From positions 29,559 through 93,558 of the forward strand of contig QEVG01000014.1 of assembly GCA_003576905.1 (NCBI GenBank): 64,000 bases of DNA. The letters run 5' to 3'. This stretch comes from Planctomycetota bacterium. GTDB taxonomy: Bacteria; Planctomycetota; Phycisphaerae; UBA1845; UTPLA1. Positions 25,912 through 35,536 of the stretch are shown one piece after another. The stretch's first letter is position 1; the number at the start of each line of letters is the position of its first letter. The position numbers and the translations under genes are program-made. The notes under the pieces are model-generated. The model was not told the origin of the DNA. It did not search any database and worked only from the letters and a program-made list of their open reading frames with translations.

Positions 25912-28437
25912 CTAATCGCCTTGATTAAGCCGGAGGGCCGCCTGTATCAGGCCAAGATGAGAATAGGCCTGCGGAAAATTCCCGAGGGCCAGACCGTATC
26001 GTGGATCGTATTCCTCGGAAAGCAGACCCGTCGGGCCGGCCAGCGCGATGAACTCCTCGAAGAGCCCCCGGGCATCGTCGTTCCGTCCGGTCAGGGCGTA
26101 GGCTTCGATGAGCCAGGTCGTGCACAGGTGAAATCCGCCCTCCGGCCCCGGCAATCCGTCGTCGTACCGGTATCTGTAGACCGTAGGGCCGACACGGAGT
26201 TCACGTTCGACGAGTTGCACCGTCCCCATGAATCGCGGATCGTCCGGGGGCACCATGCCGACCAGCCCGACCGACAACGCCGATGCGTCGGAATAGTCCT
26301 CGTCGTAGGTCGCAGTAAAGGCGTTGCGGTGCGGTTTCCAGCCCCGTTCCAGCACATCCCGCGCGATGGAATCCCGCAGCTCAGGCCAGTGCGGGCGTTT
26401 GCGACCCATGTATCGGGCAATGGAGATGGCGCGGTGCACCGACAGCCAGCACATGACCTTGGAGTGAACATGATGCTGCCTCGGCCGGCGAACCTCCCAA
26501 ATGCCGTGATCCGGCTCCTGCCACCGGCTTTCCACGGCAGTTACCAGCATCTCAGTCAGCCGCCAGTGTTCTGTGGAAAGTGCCGCGCCGCTTTCACCCA
26601 GCAGGGCCACCAGGTCGAGGATCGGCCCGAACACGTCCAGTTGAACCTGCTGCGCGGCGAGATTTCCGACGCGGACCGGCCGGCTCTCCCGGTAGCCCCT
26701 CAGGCAGCCGATCTCCGCTTCCGGCATCAGGTGCCCCCCGGCGACGGTATACACGGGGGAGAGACACTCCGGAGACGGGCAGTTGTCCAGAACGCCCAGC
26801 AGCCAGTCGAGGAACTTCATCGCCTGGCCCGTCGTGCCAAGCCGGACGAGCGCGGCGGCCGCAAGCGCCGCGTCGCGCGGCCAGCAGTATCGATAGTCCC
26901 AGTTGCGGACGCCGCCCGGATGTTCCGGCAGACTCGTCGTGGCGGCGGCGGCAATGGCCCCGGTCGGACCGTGAAAGAGCCCGCGCAGGACCAAGGCACT
27001 GCGCCGAACCATGTCCGGTGCGATGTCGGGCAGCTTGAGCGTCTGTGCCCAGAAGTGCCAGAACCGCGCCGTCAGTTCGCGCCGGTCAGTTTCGGACGCG
27101 TTCGCGGGGTCCATGTTTGCCGTGCCATAGCGAAGTTCGAGAACAACGGGCTCGTCGCCAAGCGCAAGTTCCGCCGTGGCGATCTGGTGGGGGCCTTCGT
27201 CGACCAGGTTCCAGGGGATGCCGGGGCTTCGGAGCACGATCGGATCCAGCGATCCGTCCACTTCCAGGCCGTCGTCCAGTTGAATCAGCCGCGTACCCAT
27301 TCGCCCGAAGTCGAGCCGGGGGGCAAACGTGATTCGGATGTTTCCCTTCCCCTCGATTACCCGCAAGAGATCGGTGCGACCCGCTCGGCGAAACGGACGC
27401 CCGCTCGTGCAGTCCATGTAGTCCGTTACGGAGAACCCCGGCCAGCGTGTCTGAAGGACAAAAGAGTCGCCCACGTACGCCTGTTCGACCGGCGGAGTTC
27501 CGTCCGCGGCTTCCACGCTGAAATGTCCGGCATACGGTCCATCAAGCAGCTCGGAAAAGAGCGCAGAACCGTCGATGCGCGGAAGGCACATCCAGACGAT
27601 GCGTCCTTCCGGGCTTACCAGCGCGGCGGAACGCTGGTCGGACAGGAGCGAGTGCCGTTCGATGGGGGCGGCGCGTGACTGCGCCAGAAACCGCTCGCGC
27701 GTTACGGCCAATGCTGCGAGTGCATCCCTTACGCCCGACACGTCATGCACCGAGTACGGCGCGAGGGTTTCTCCATCTCCTACCTTGACTCCCACATCGG
27801 GTGATGAAAGCGTCGCAAAGGCCTCCTCGTCCGTCAGGTCGTCACCGATGAAGACGACGGCGGCCGCGGCAAGTCGATAGCGAAGCGTCTGAAGCGCTCG
27901 ACCCTTGCTCGCCTCGATCACCGCAAGCTCGATGACCATTTTCCCCCGGCGGATGAAGACGCCTTCGCGCCGCGCCGGACCCTCGAGGATCGCGTCCTGT
28001 ATCTGCGCGATGACGGCCGGGTCCGCGTTTCGATAATGGATGGCCACCGATGCAGGCTTGTACTCGCACCGCACGCCCGCGAAACGCCCGGCGATCGAGT
28101 CGGCATCGGTGCGAAGAACCTCAAGCAGAGGTCGCGCCTCGTCGGGAAGTGCATCGGGAAGATCAGCGTCGATTTCGCCCCCGTGGCTGCCGACCAGCAG
28201 GATGCCGTCGGCCGGTCCCAGCAGTTTGCGAAGGTCCGCCCGGGCGCGGCCCGAGATGACGGCGACCTCCGTCTGCGGCATCTTCGCCAGGGCGCGAAGG
28301 CTCTCCAGCGCTTGCGGATCAGCGCGGGCCAGATCGGGGTCGCTCACGATCGGGGCCAGGGTGCCGTCGAAATCGCAGGCCACGAACAGCACGGGTGCGG
28401 TGGCCGCTTCCTGGATTCGCTGAATCACGGGGTTCAT
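25912..28437 (-). CDS. Fused trehalose-6-phosphate phosphatase (OtsB) and GH15 glucoamylase/trehalase-like enzyme
   Basis: An 841-residue two-enzyme protein. Residues 1-245 are an OtsB-type HAD phosphatase: motif I CDFDGTLAPI near residue 20, VISGRARADL, and motif IV FIGDDLTDEEAF. It converts trehalose-6-phosphate to trehalose. Residues about 260-841 are a GH15 hydrolase: LLSDQRSAALVSPEGRIVWM, PEHPGGVRNWDYRYCWPRDA, and LLSEEYDPRYGLALGNFPQA, the last two holding the two catalytic acidic positions of the family. Bacterial GH15 members include trehalases and glucoamylases, so the second half may split trehalose or an alpha-glucan. It overlaps the otsA stop by 4 bases (ATGA). Confidence 0.9.
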   Translation of the reverse strand: MNPVIQRIQEAATAPVLFVACDFDGTLAPIVSDPDLARADPQALESLRALAKMPQTEVAVISGRARADLRKLLGPADGILLVGSHGGEIDADLPDALPDEARPLLEVLRTDADSIAGRFAGVRCEYKPASVAIHYRNADPAVIAQIQDAILEGPARREGVFIRRGKMVIELAVIEASKGRALQTLRYRLAAAAVVFIGDDLTDEEAFATLSSPDVGVKVGDGETLAPYSVHDVSGVRDALAALAVTRERFLAQSRAAPIERHSLLSDQRSAALVSPEGRIVWMCLPRIDGSALFSELLDGPYAGHFSVEAADGTPPVEQAYVGDSFVLQTRWPGFSVTDYMDCTSGRPFRRAGRTDLLRVIEGKGNIRITFAPRLDFGRMGTRLIQLDDGLEVDGSLDPIVLRSPGIPWNLVDEGPHQIATAELALGDEPVVLELRYGTANMDPANASETDRRELTARFWHFWAQTLKLPDIAPDMVRRSALVLRGLFHGPTGAIAAAATTSLPEHPGGVRNWDYRYCWPRDAALAAAALVRLGTTGQAMKFLDWLLGVLDNCPSPECLSPVYTVAGGHLMPEAEIGCLRGYRESRPVRVGNLAAQQVQLDVFGPILDLVALLGESGAALSTEHWRLTEMLVTAVESRWQEPDHGIWEVRRPRQHHVHSKVMCWLSVHRAISIARYMGRKRPHWPELRDSIARDVLERGWKPHRNAFTATYDEDYSDASALSVGLVGMVPPDDPRFMGTVQLVERELRVGPTVYRYRYDDGLPGPEGGFHLCTTWLIEAYALTGRNDDARGLFEEFIALAGPTGLLSEEYDPRYGLALGNFPQAYSHLGLIQAALRLNQGD

Positions 28438-29816
28438 TGCATGAGAGCCTCGATAAAGCTGTTCGCCCAGTGAAAGACGTCGTGCTGGCGGACCTGGCTG
28501 CGAAGCCGCGAAATGCGCTTTCGGGTTTCGACCAGGGGCAGGTGCAGGGCCGTATCGAATGCGCGTACCATTCCGTCGGTGTCGCGCGGATTCACGAGCA
28601 GGGCCTGCGTCAACTCGTGGGCCGCCCCGGCGAACTCGCTCAGGACCAGGACGCCTGAATTCGTCGTGCGCGTCGCGATGTATTCCTTGGCGACGAGATT
28701 CATGCCGTCGCGCAGCGGCGTCACGAGCATCACATCGGCCGCCAGGTAGTGCGCGACCAGCTCCTCGCGGTTCAGGTTTCGGCGGAAATAATGCACCGCG
28801 ATCCGGCCGGGCACGCTGTACTCGCCGTTGATTCGGCCGACCGTCCGTTCGATGTGCCCCCGGATTTCTGCGTACTCGTCGACCGATTCACGGCTCGGCA
28901 CCGCCACCTGCATGAGCAGGCAGTCGTCCACCGTCGCGAGCCGGCGCGACAGGAGTTGCTCGAAGGCGATCATCCGCGCGTCGAGTCCCTTGGTGTAATC
29001 GAGGCGGTCCACGCTGAGCAGTATCCGCCGCGTGGACCCTACGCGCCGCCGGATGTCCAGTGCCCGGTGGATTACGCGGCCGCGCTTCGCGATGGATTCA
29101 AATTCGTCGAAATCGATCGAGATCGGAAAGGCGCCCACACGGATCCTGCGCCCACGATAGCGAAGAAGCGTGTCGCCGCCCGCGGCGCTCGTGAACATGC
29201 GCGCCGCCCTCGAAAAGTCACGGACGTCGGCGGTCGTCTGAAATCCGATGACATCCGCGCCCAGCATGCCCTGGAGAAGCTCTCGCCGCCACGGGAGCCA
29301 CGCGAAGAGTTCCTCCGGCGGAAAGGGAATATGCAGAAAAAAGCCGATCCGAATGTCCGGCCGCAACTCGCGCAGCATCCGGGGTACGAGCTGAAGATGG
29401 TAATCATGAACCCATACGAGCTGTCCCGGCCGGGCCTGTTTGGCGGCCGCCCGCGCGAAGCGCCAGTTTACGTCGGTGTAGGGCTGCCACCATTCGCTGA
29501 CGAACTTGGGGGGGCGAATCGCATCGTGGAAGAGCGGCCAGATCGTTTCGTTTGAGAACCCCTCGTAGTACGAGCGGACCTCTTTTTGCGTGAGGCGGAT
29601 GGGGATGATTCCGATCCGGTCGAACGTGAACGGGCGAAGATGCGTTCCGGCCGTGCCGGGCCAGCCGATCCAGGCCCCCCCGTGCTCCTTGAGGATCGGT
29701 GACAGGGCGGTAACCAGCCCCCCGGGACTGATTTCCCAGCCGCCTTGCGAGGAATGGCCGGCGCGATTGATCGGCAGGCGATTGGCGATGATCAGGAGTT
29801 TTCGGGATTGCGCCAT
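28434..29816 (-). CDS. otsA: Trehalose-6-phosphate synthase
   Basis: GT20 enzyme joining a nucleotide-activated glucose to glucose-6-phosphate, first step of trehalose synthesis, cytoplasmic. The 460-residue protein begins LLIIANRLPINRAG, with the glucose-6-phosphate loop GGLVTALSPIL. It contains VWVHDYHLQLVPRML, FFLHIPFPPEELF, VDRLDYTKGLDARM and the nucleotide-sugar region TPLRDGMNLVAKEYIA, all diagnostic. Length is normal. ATG at 29816 opens directly into the family N-terminus. It is the first gene of a two-gene operon with the OtsB-GH15 fusion, so synthesis, dephosphorylation and possibly breakdown of trehalose are produced together. Confidence 0.95.
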   Translation of the reverse strand: MAQSRKLLIIANRLPINRAGHSSQGGWEISPGGLVTALSPILKEHGGAWIGWPGTAGTHLRPFTFDRIGIIPIRLTQKEVRSYYEGFSNETIWPLFHDAIRPPKFVSEWWQPYTDVNWRFARAAAKQARPGQLVWVHDYHLQLVPRMLRELRPDIRIGFFLHIPFPPEELFAWLPWRRELLQGMLGADVIGFQTTADVRDFSRAARMFTSAAGGDTLLRYRGRRIRVGAFPISIDFDEFESIAKRGRVIHRALDIRRRVGSTRRILLSVDRLDYTKGLDARMIAFEQLLSRRLATVDDCLLMQVAVPSRESVDEYAEIRGHIERTVGRINGEYSVPGRIAVHYFRRNLNREELVAHYLAADVMLVTPLRDGMNLVAKEYIATRTTNSGVLVLSEFAGAAHELTQALLVNPRDTDGMVRAFDTALHLPLVETRKRISRLRSQVRQHDVFHWANSFIEALMQ

Positions 29817-30041
29817 TCAACAAAAAGCAGTTCCGGCTGTCGGCCGCCTCGGATGCGTGCGTGACAGCATGATGACAATCGATTTTGTACGCGGTTCCGA
29901 GAATATAAGCGATCTTCACAACGCTGACCACCCGGCGGACGGGCCGATTCTGCGGCGTTTTCAATTCCGGCGTGACGGAATCCGCGAGCGGCAGTTCAAG
30001 GGCCGCGCGGCCATAACCGACGCAAGAGACGAGGTGTGAAC

Positions 30042-31283
30042 ATGCAACTGCCGCTCCTTGAGGACAACGCCCGATTCTCGTGCGGAAGCTGCACGGCATG
30101 CTGCAACCAGCCCTGGCGGACCATGATCGAGGCCGATCGCGCCGCGGCATTGGACCGCCACGACTGGAGCAGGCACCCGGCGCTGATGGGGCGGCGGTTT
30201 TACCAGCCCGCGGCGGACGGCCGGGAGGGGTACTTTGACCTGGCCAAGGGCGAAGGCACGAAGTGCCTGTTTCTCGACACTGACGGCCTGTGCATCATCC
30301 ACAAGGAACTGGGGCCCGATGCGAAGCCGAAGATGTGCCGGCAGTTCCCGTACCTTCCGTCGCGGACGTGGACTGATGATCGTATTTCGCTGAACTTCGG
30401 CTGCCCGTCGGTACAGAAGGCGAAGGGCGACATTCTTGCCGCCCAGCGCGAGGACATCCTCGCGGTTACGCCCCTCTCAACCCGTCCGCACAAGGGTATC
30501 GGCGTGCGCGTGCCGCTGACCGGGACGTCCACGATCTCGCACGAACAATACGAAAGTGCACTTAACGAAGTCCTGCGCATTTTCGGCGACGACCGCCCCG
30601 GTGACGTCTGGTCGCGGTTTGAAACGCTGCTCTGCCGCATCCTCGAACTCTTCCCCGCGATAGCGGGGCAGGCCGCGCCCGACATCCCGTCGGTTACCGG
30701 GCAGCCCCCGCAGAAGTCTCCCATGCCTGCGCGGCTGCTCTTCGCCGCTACCCTGTATCCAGACACGATTTCCGCCGACAAGACCGGCCGCGTCGGCTTT
30801 TTCAAGCGGTTTACGCTCCTGCCCAGGCTGATGTCCCTGGCCCAGCTCCGCGGTGTCTATGCGTCGCGCCTTCTGGCGCGGAACATCGCCATCGACCGCG
30901 TCGTCGCCCACCCGGTCGCGGGGGAACTTGAACCCGCGGCGACTCGGCTGCTGCTTCGGTATTTCCGCTCTCGATTCTGGCTGAGAAACCTGGTCGGTAC
31001 GCGACTGCCGGTCATCGCCGGAATCCACCAGCACATTCATGATTTCAACGCGATTCTGTTTCTGGCACGAGCGGAAGCGGAGCACCAGGGCGCGGACGTG
31101 CTGAGCGAGGGCATCGTTCGAAAAGCGCTGACCTGCGTCGAGTTTCACCTCGCCAACCAGTCGCGTCTGTACGAACAGACGCTGAAGGGGTATCTGCGCG
31201 GCCATCTCTGCGACGCGCGACTGGCATTTCAGAGCCTGCGGCTCATGGCGCCTCAGCCGGCTGAAGCGAACCTGAGCGCATGA
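30042..31283 (+). CDS. YkgJ-family cysteine cluster protein
   Basis: A 413-residue protein with the zinc- or iron-binding Cys cluster of YkgJ/FliB-type proteins: FSCGSCTACCNQPW at residues about 14-27, then CLFLDTDGLCIIHKELGP and PKMCRQFPYLP, and a further Cys at FGCPSV. FliB members methylate flagellin lysines, but no methyltransferase motif is seen here and most YkgJ proteins have no known function. The C-terminal 200 residues are helical and unassigned. ATG at 30042 has GAGGTG upstream; a GTG at 30036 is two codons earlier in frame. Confidence 0.8.
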   Translation: MQLPLLEDNARFSCGSCTACCNQPWRTMIEADRAAALDRHDWSRHPALMGRRFYQPAADGREGYFDLAKGEGTKCLFLDTDGLCIIHKELGPDAKPKMCRQFPYLPSRTWTDDRISLNFGCPSVQKAKGDILAAQREDILAVTPLSTRPHKGIGVRVPLTGTSTISHEQYESALNEVLRIFGDDRPGDVWSRFETLLCRILELFPAIAGQAAPDIPSVTGQPPQKSPMPARLLFAATLYPDTISADKTGRVGFFKRFTLLPRLMSLAQLRGVYASRLLARNIAIDRVVAHPVAGELEPAATRLLLRYFRSRFWLRNLVGTRLPVIAGIHQHIHDFNAILFLARAEAEHQGADVLSEGIVRKALTCVEFHLANQSRLYEQTLKGYLRGHLCDARLAFQSLRLMAPQPAEANLSA

Positions 31284-31310
31284 AAAAGCCCTCGGCGGCC
31301 AACCAAGGGC
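31283..31310 (-). terminator. Intrinsic terminator after the superoxide dismutase gene
   Basis: On the minus strand a GCCCT/AGGGC stem with a 13-base loop is followed by TTTTT. It lies 35 bases after the sod stop and touches the stop codon of the converging YkgJ gene. Confidence 0.55.
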
Positions 31311-31344
31311 GGAATCATTACGTGTCCGATGCCAAGCGGTTGCG

Positions 31345-31956
31345 TTACTTCTTCGCCGCCGTGTACAGTTCGTCCACCTTGCGCCAGTTCACCACGCCCC
31401 ACCAAGCCGCGATGTAGTCGGGCCGGCGGTTCTGGTATTTGAGATAGTACGCGTGCTCCCAGACATCCAGCCCGAGCAGCGGCGTATGGCCGGTCATGAT
31501 CGGGGAGTCCTGATTCGCGGTGCTGAAGATCTCGAGCTTTCCATCCTTCCAGGCGAGCCACGCCCAGCCGCTGCCAAAGCGCGTCGTGCCGGCCGCGGTG
31601 AACTTCTCCTTGAATGGCTCGAAGCCGCCAAATGTCTTGGTGATCGCCTCGCCGATCGCGCCGGAAGGCGTCCCGCCGCAGCCCTTGCCCATGAGCTGCC
31701 AGAAGAACGAGTGATTCGCGTGGCCGCCGCCGTTGTTGATGACGGCCTGCCGGATGTTCTCGGGAACCTGGCTGATTTCGCGGAGCAACTGGTCAATCGG
31801 CTTTGAGGCCAGCGCTGCCTGCCCCTCCAGGGCCTTGTTCAAATTCGTGACGTAGGCGTTGTGGTGTTTCCCGTGATGAATCTCCATCGTCATCTTGTCG
31901 ATGGAGGGCTCCAGGGCGTCGTGGGGGTAGGGCAATGCAGGAAGCTCGTGGGCCAT
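31345..31956 (-). CDS. sodA: Superoxide dismutase (Fe/Mn family, Mn-like)
   Basis: Converts superoxide to hydrogen peroxide and oxygen. The 203-residue protein carries the four metal ligands: His in [13 protein letters not shown], His in [11 protein letters not shown], and Asp/His in [16 protein letters not shown]. The Gly-rich [10 protein letters not shown] block and Gln in [10 protein letters not shown] match manganese enzymes more than iron enzymes, but metal choice cannot be settled from sequence. ATG at 31956 follows GAGGAG by 8 bases. No export signal is visible from this start, so it is cytoplasmic. It is monocistronic. Confidence 0.95.
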   Translation of the reverse strand: MAHELPALPYPHDALEPSIDKMTMEIHHGKHHNAYVTNLNKALEGQAALASKPIDQLLREISQVPENIRQAVINNGGGHANHSFFWQLMGKGCGGTPSGAIGEAITKTFGGFEPFKEKFTAAGTTRFGSGWAWLAWKDGKLEIFSTANQDSPIMTGHTPLLGLDVWEHAYYLKYQNRRPDYIAAWWGVVNWRKVDELYTAAKK

Positions 31957-32250
31957 GGCTATTTCTCCTCGATTGAACTGCGCCGGCATGCGCCGGAAGT
32001 CTGTCGGCATGCATGACGGGCGTAGCGCGCCCGCCGATCCGGTCCGCGTGGACTGTAGTAGCGTCTCCGACGGCGGTCAAGCAAGACGCAGATGATCCCG
32101 CGGGCGGCGTCGCCGTGCCCCCGTGAATTCGGTACAATCATCGCATTGGACATCCGACACGGATGCGGGCAGCCGGTCTTTCGCTCGAAAAAGTCGAACG
32201 ACGGGGTTGCGACGCGACGTCGCGGGACTTTGAAAGGCTCTTTGCAAACC

Positions 32251-33279
32251 ATGCGGATCACTGCATCAATTCACGGCCGCGCAGCGTGGCTCTGCGCGCT
32301 CCTGGCAACGTCGGTCCTGCCGTCGACGGCCCGGGCCTGGGACGAGGAGGGACACGTCATCGTCACTCGACTCGCCTGGGAGAAGCTGCCCGACGACATG
32401 CCCGCCTGGCTCAAGACGCCCGAAGTCAGATACCGGCTCGAATATCTTTCCAACGAGCCCGATCGGTGGCGCGGGCAAAAGAGCGTCGATCTGGACCATG
32501 CCAACAGCCCGAATCACTATCTCGACATCGACGATCTGGAGCCGTTCGGGCTGACCGTCATGACGCTGCCTCCTCTGCGCCGCGAGTTTCTCGATCTGAT
32601 GGCGGCCCGACGCGCCCTGAATCCGGACAAGTTCCCGTCCCGCGATCCGGGTCGGGATCGGAATTACACGTTTCTCGTGCCGGGAATGCTGCCCTATGAG
32701 ATCGCCGAGCTTCACTGGAAGATCGCGGCGAGCTGGACCACGTTGAAGACGTACGAGAAGTACCGCGAGTACGTGACGGACGAGATGATCGAAAACGCGC
32801 GCGAAAACGTCGTCTACCACATGGGTATCCTGAGCCATTTCATCGGGGACGGCGCGCAGCCGCTGCATACGACGCGGCACCACAACGGGTGGGTCGGACC
32901 CAATCCAGACAAATACACGACGAAAAAGTCATTCCATTCCTACATTGACGGCGGGGTGATCCGCCATCATCGCCTCCGCTCGGAGGACATGGTTTCACTG
33001 GCGAAGCCGGCACGCCGGGTGACGAAAACGCGGTACTGGCGTGACATCTGCCGATACCTTGACGAGTCATTCGCGCAGGTCGAGCCGCTCTACATTCTAG
33101 AGAAAAGCGGCGAGCTGAACGGCGAAAAGGGCAAGGAGTTCATTCAGACGCGGCTGGCCGAAGGGGGCTCCATGCTCGCGGGGGCCTGGGCCGCCGCGTA
33201 CCGATCGGCGACGATCGACGAGTTCCGCGTCAAGCGCCTTCTGGAAAAAGGCAAGGTATCCCAGCCGGCGTCACCCTGA
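32251..33279 (+). CDS. Exported S1/P1-like zinc nuclease / phospholipase C superfamily protein
   Basis: A 342-residue exported protein. A signal peptide (AAWLCALLATSVLPSTARA) is followed directly by WDEEGHVIVTRLAW, in which the mature N-terminal Trp and the nearby His are zinc ligands in the S1/P1 nuclease and zinc-dependent phospholipase C superfamily. Further ligands are expected in HYLDIDD, VYHMGILSHFIGDGAQPLHT and FHSYIDGGVI; the HFIGDGAQPLH block is typical. Substrate could be nucleic acid or phospholipid. ATG at 32251 is chosen because it gives the signal peptide; the frame is open upstream. Confidence 0.8.
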   Translation: MRITASIHGRAAWLCALLATSVLPSTARAWDEEGHVIVTRLAWEKLPDDMPAWLKTPEVRYRLEYLSNEPDRWRGQKSVDLDHANSPNHYLDIDDLEPFGLTVMTLPPLRREFLDLMAARRALNPDKFPSRDPGRDRNYTFLVPGMLPYEIAELHWKIAASWTTLKTYEKYREYVTDEMIENARENVVYHMGILSHFIGDGAQPLHTTRHHNGWVGPNPDKYTTKKSFHSYIDGGVIRHHRLRSEDMVSLAKPARRVTKTRYWRDICRYLDESFAQVEPLYILEKSGELNGEKGKEFIQTRLAEGGSMLAGAWAAAYRSATIDEFRVKRLLEKGKVSQPASP

Positions 33280-33305
33280 CATCCGTGCGATGAAGGGTGC
33301 GGCCC

Positions 33306-34313
33306 CTATTCGTCCTCGTGCGGAGCGGCATCACTTGGCTCCGTTGATTCACGGCGTATCAAGATGCCCGGCACGGCTTCGTCGAGCGTGAGCCAGCGAT
33401 CGGTCGCAACGGGGACTTCCTCGGAATCGAGAATCAGCTTCCGTTCTTCCAGTGCCTGCTCGGCGCGCTCCTTCTCGCCGGAGTCCTGCAGGCGCGCGGC
33501 CCATCGCTCCAGAAGGTCGGCCTTGAGCCAGCGAAGGGAGTCCGTCGCCGCCTTTCGCGTCGCTGTGTCTTCGTCCTCAAACCACGCATCCACCCGCGGA
33601 CCGAGCCGCGCCGCGAGTGCCAGCGCGGCGGCATACCGGCCCTGGTCGGCCAGCGACCGGCAGCGCTCGATCCGCGCCCAGAAACCGATCCGGCGGGCGG
33701 CCGGTGCGCTCAGCACGGGACGCAGGACCTGCAACGCCCGATCCGGCTTGGCGGCCAGCCGGTAGGCCACGCCCTGCCACAACCGGGCCGCTTCGACGAC
33801 TTCCTTGCGGGTGTCATCGAGATAGAGAGCCAATCCGATCGTCGCCTCGGTGAGCTGTTTGCGCGCTTCGTCCGTCGCGGGATCCCGCGCGATCGCGGCG
33901 AACGCCTCCGCGAACGCGCGGTGCATTGCCAACTCGGATTCAAGCGTGGCGATCTTTTCCGGCTCCAGTCCCGAGCCGGGCAGGGATTCCTGGGCCACCC
34001 GAATCTGGGCGAGTACCGCCGATGTCTCGCGGGCTAGCTGGTCTCGCGCGGCGGCGTGGTCCGCGAGGACGAGCGACAGCGGACGCGCGCAGTCTAAAAC
34101 GAGCTGGCAACGCGCGACCAGGAACTCGGCAATGGCCTTGTCGCGGGGGTTGTTTGCGGCGTCGAGGGTCGCCAGTTCATCTTCGCACGTTGGGGCGGAA
34201 GGGGCGGTTGTCGCGGATTCCGCGATTTTGGGGGCCGGCTGGCCCGGAGTCGGTCCCGCAAGGCCGATCCACGCCATTAGACAGCCCGCGAGAATCGAAT
34301 GTGTACCAGGCAC
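33306..34313 (-). CDS. Exported alpha-helical protein, function unknown
   Basis: A 335-residue protein with a signal peptide (SILAGCLMAWIGLAGPTPGQ). The rest is Ala/Leu/Glu/Arg-rich and almost wholly helical (RDQLARETSAVLAQIRVAQE, PDRALQVLRPVLSAPAARR, YAAALALAARLG), suggesting degenerate TPR-like repeats in the middle. I recognise no family. The start is GTG at 34313. It lies tail to tail with the S1/P1-like gene, 26 bases apart. Confidence 0.6.
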   Translation of the reverse strand: MPGTHSILAGCLMAWIGLAGPTPGQPAPKIAESATTAPSAPTCEDELATLDAANNPRDKAIAEFLVARCQLVLDCARPLSLVLADHAAARDQLARETSAVLAQIRVAQESLPGSGLEPEKIATLESELAMHRAFAEAFAAIARDPATDEARKQLTEATIGLALYLDDTRKEVVEAARLWQGVAYRLAAKPDRALQVLRPVLSAPAARRIGFWARIERCRSLADQGRYAAALALAARLGPRVDAWFEDEDTATRKAATDSLRWLKADLLERWAARLQDSGEKERAEQALEERKLILDSEEVPVATDRWLTLDEAVPGILIRRESTEPSDAAPHEDE

Positions 34314-34553
34314 GGAACACTCCCCGAACGGAATCGACCCACTTGCGGGATGATCGCAGGATGGACCCGCCCTAAGTCGAACTGGCTGGCGATTATAAGT
34401 GCGTTTTGGACCGGGTCAAAGTGACGGCGATTCGTCCGTCTGCGGTCCGACGGAAATCCCGCGCGCCTGCGCGTGCTGCAGCGCAACGTGTGGAAGTGCA
34501 CATTTTACTGAACCGGCGAATTCTGCGCGGCGCCCGGCGCCTCGGTCTCAAGC

Positions 34554-34582
34554 TTGTACCGCCGGCGGGCCGATGCTATCAT
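34554..34582 (+). promoter_or_regulatory. sigma70 promoter of the small lipoprotein genes
   Basis: TTGTAC at 34554-34559, a 17-base spacer and TATCAT at 34577-34582, 45 bases before the ATG at 34627. The rest of the 34314-34626 gap holds nothing recognisable. Confidence 0.6.
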
Positions 34583-34626
34583 CGGTCAGTCCTCGCCAGC
34601 GAGTCCTGACCTCCAACGAGGCCCGC

Positions 34627-34908
34627 ATGAGCGCATGTCGAAACTGTGTCAGGGGATTCTTTTCGGGCATTGGTCTGTCGCTTGTCGCCACCGTGTGGGC
34701 TTCCGGCTGTGGTTTTGATCGGCTTGAGCCGACGCTGCCCGACGCGCCGGCCAGCGGTTTTACGCTTGACGATCTCAAGGCGATTCAGGACGACACAGCG
34801 CTGACCGATGACGAGCGGCGCGACATGATACGCGAGGCGATTGACGCGCCCCTGAACGACAGCGGCGACCGGCTCGTGGAGTTCCTTTTGGATTTAAACG
34901 TTCCGTGA
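34627..34908 (+). CDS. Small lipoprotein, 93 residues
   Basis: The signal peptide ends in the lipobox ATVWASGCGF, with the acylated Cys at residue 28. The mature part is acidic and helical (FTLDDLKAIQDDTALTDDER, LVEFLLDLNVP). No family is recognised. It is followed 48 bases later by a second acidic lipoprotein of similar style and shares its promoter. Confidence 0.65.
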   Translation: MSACRNCVRGFFSGIGLSLVATVWASGCGFDRLEPTLPDAPASGFTLDDLKAIQDDTALTDDERRDMIREAIDAPLNDSGDRLVEFLLDLNVP

Positions 34909-34956
34909 TGACGCGCCCGACGTCGTTCACCATTCGCGGATGCAGGTAAAGGAGTC

Positions 34957-35403
34957 ATGATTATGAAGATCAAGAGAGTCTTGCTTGTCGTCGCGTTGTG
35001 CGGTGCGTGCGTCTTCGGTTCGGTCGGCTGCGGCGCGCTCGCCCTGCCGTCCGCGCTAGCCAAACTCGCCGCCGGAAACGTCGGCGACCTCACACCCGAG
35101 GAAATCCTGGCGCTGAGCCAGGTTGCCGCCGACTTCATCAATTCCCAGAATCCAGGCGCGGCGGTTGAGCTTACGCCTGAACAGGCCGCGGCCATCGCGA
35201 ATTTCCTCGACCAGAACAACGTGACCACGCTCGAGGAACTGGAAGCCCTCTTTATGGAGGCTGAGACGAATCCCGACGCCATCGTCGGGCTGGATGAACT
35301 TGCCGCGGCCTTTGAGGGGACCGCCGACGACTTCGATCCGGACAGCGTTACCGACGAGGATCTTCAGGAACTCTTCGACTTCCTCGAGCAGGGCGGCGCC
35401 TGA
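34957..35403 (+). CDS. Acidic lipoprotein, 148 residues
   Basis: Lipoprotein signal VALCGACVFGSVGCGALA, acylated Cys near residue 25. The mature protein is strongly acidic and helical with repeated L-T-P/D-E-E/Q helix starts (DLTPEEILALSQ, ELTPEQAAAIANFL, TTLEELEALF, SVTDEDLQELFDFL). The acidic loops between helices recall EF-hand spacing but no canonical DxDxDG loop is present. ATG at 34957 or 34963 (one is two codons inside the other). It ends at a strong terminator, closing a two-gene unit. Confidence 0.65.
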   Translation: MIMKIKRVLLVVALCGACVFGSVGCGALALPSALAKLAAGNVGDLTPEEILALSQVAADFINSQNPGAAVELTPEQAAAIANFLDQNNVTTLEELEALFMEAETNPDAIVGLDELAAAFEGTADDFDPDSVTDEDLQELFDFLEQGGA

Positions 35404-35431
35404 CGAATCCGCCCCTGATCCGGTCATTCAC

Positions 35432-35467
35432 ACGGCCCATTCGGCGATCCGCCGGATGGGCCGTTTT
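35432..35467 (+). terminator. Strong intrinsic terminator after the lipoprotein pair
   Basis: A perfect 9-bp outer stem ACGGCCCAT/ATGGGCCGT encloses an inner CGGCG/CGCCG stem with a 3-base loop and is followed by TTTT. It lies 28 bases after the stop. Confidence 0.88.
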
Positions 35468-35536
35468 CGTCTCTGCGCGGGCTCAAATGGTCGCGCGGTC
35501 GGTTCGCGGATATCATTCCGCAACAGGAGCGCGCGC

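Noticed and set aside
25843..27678. A long plus-strand frame over the OtsB-GH15 gene
   Set aside because: It lies opposite a clear two-domain enzyme, is Arg/Pro-rich and has no ribosome site.
35468..35536. FMN riboswitch before the riboflavin synthase gene
   Set aside because: Only about 70 bases lie between the preceding terminator and the start, too short, and no conserved RFN blocks are present.
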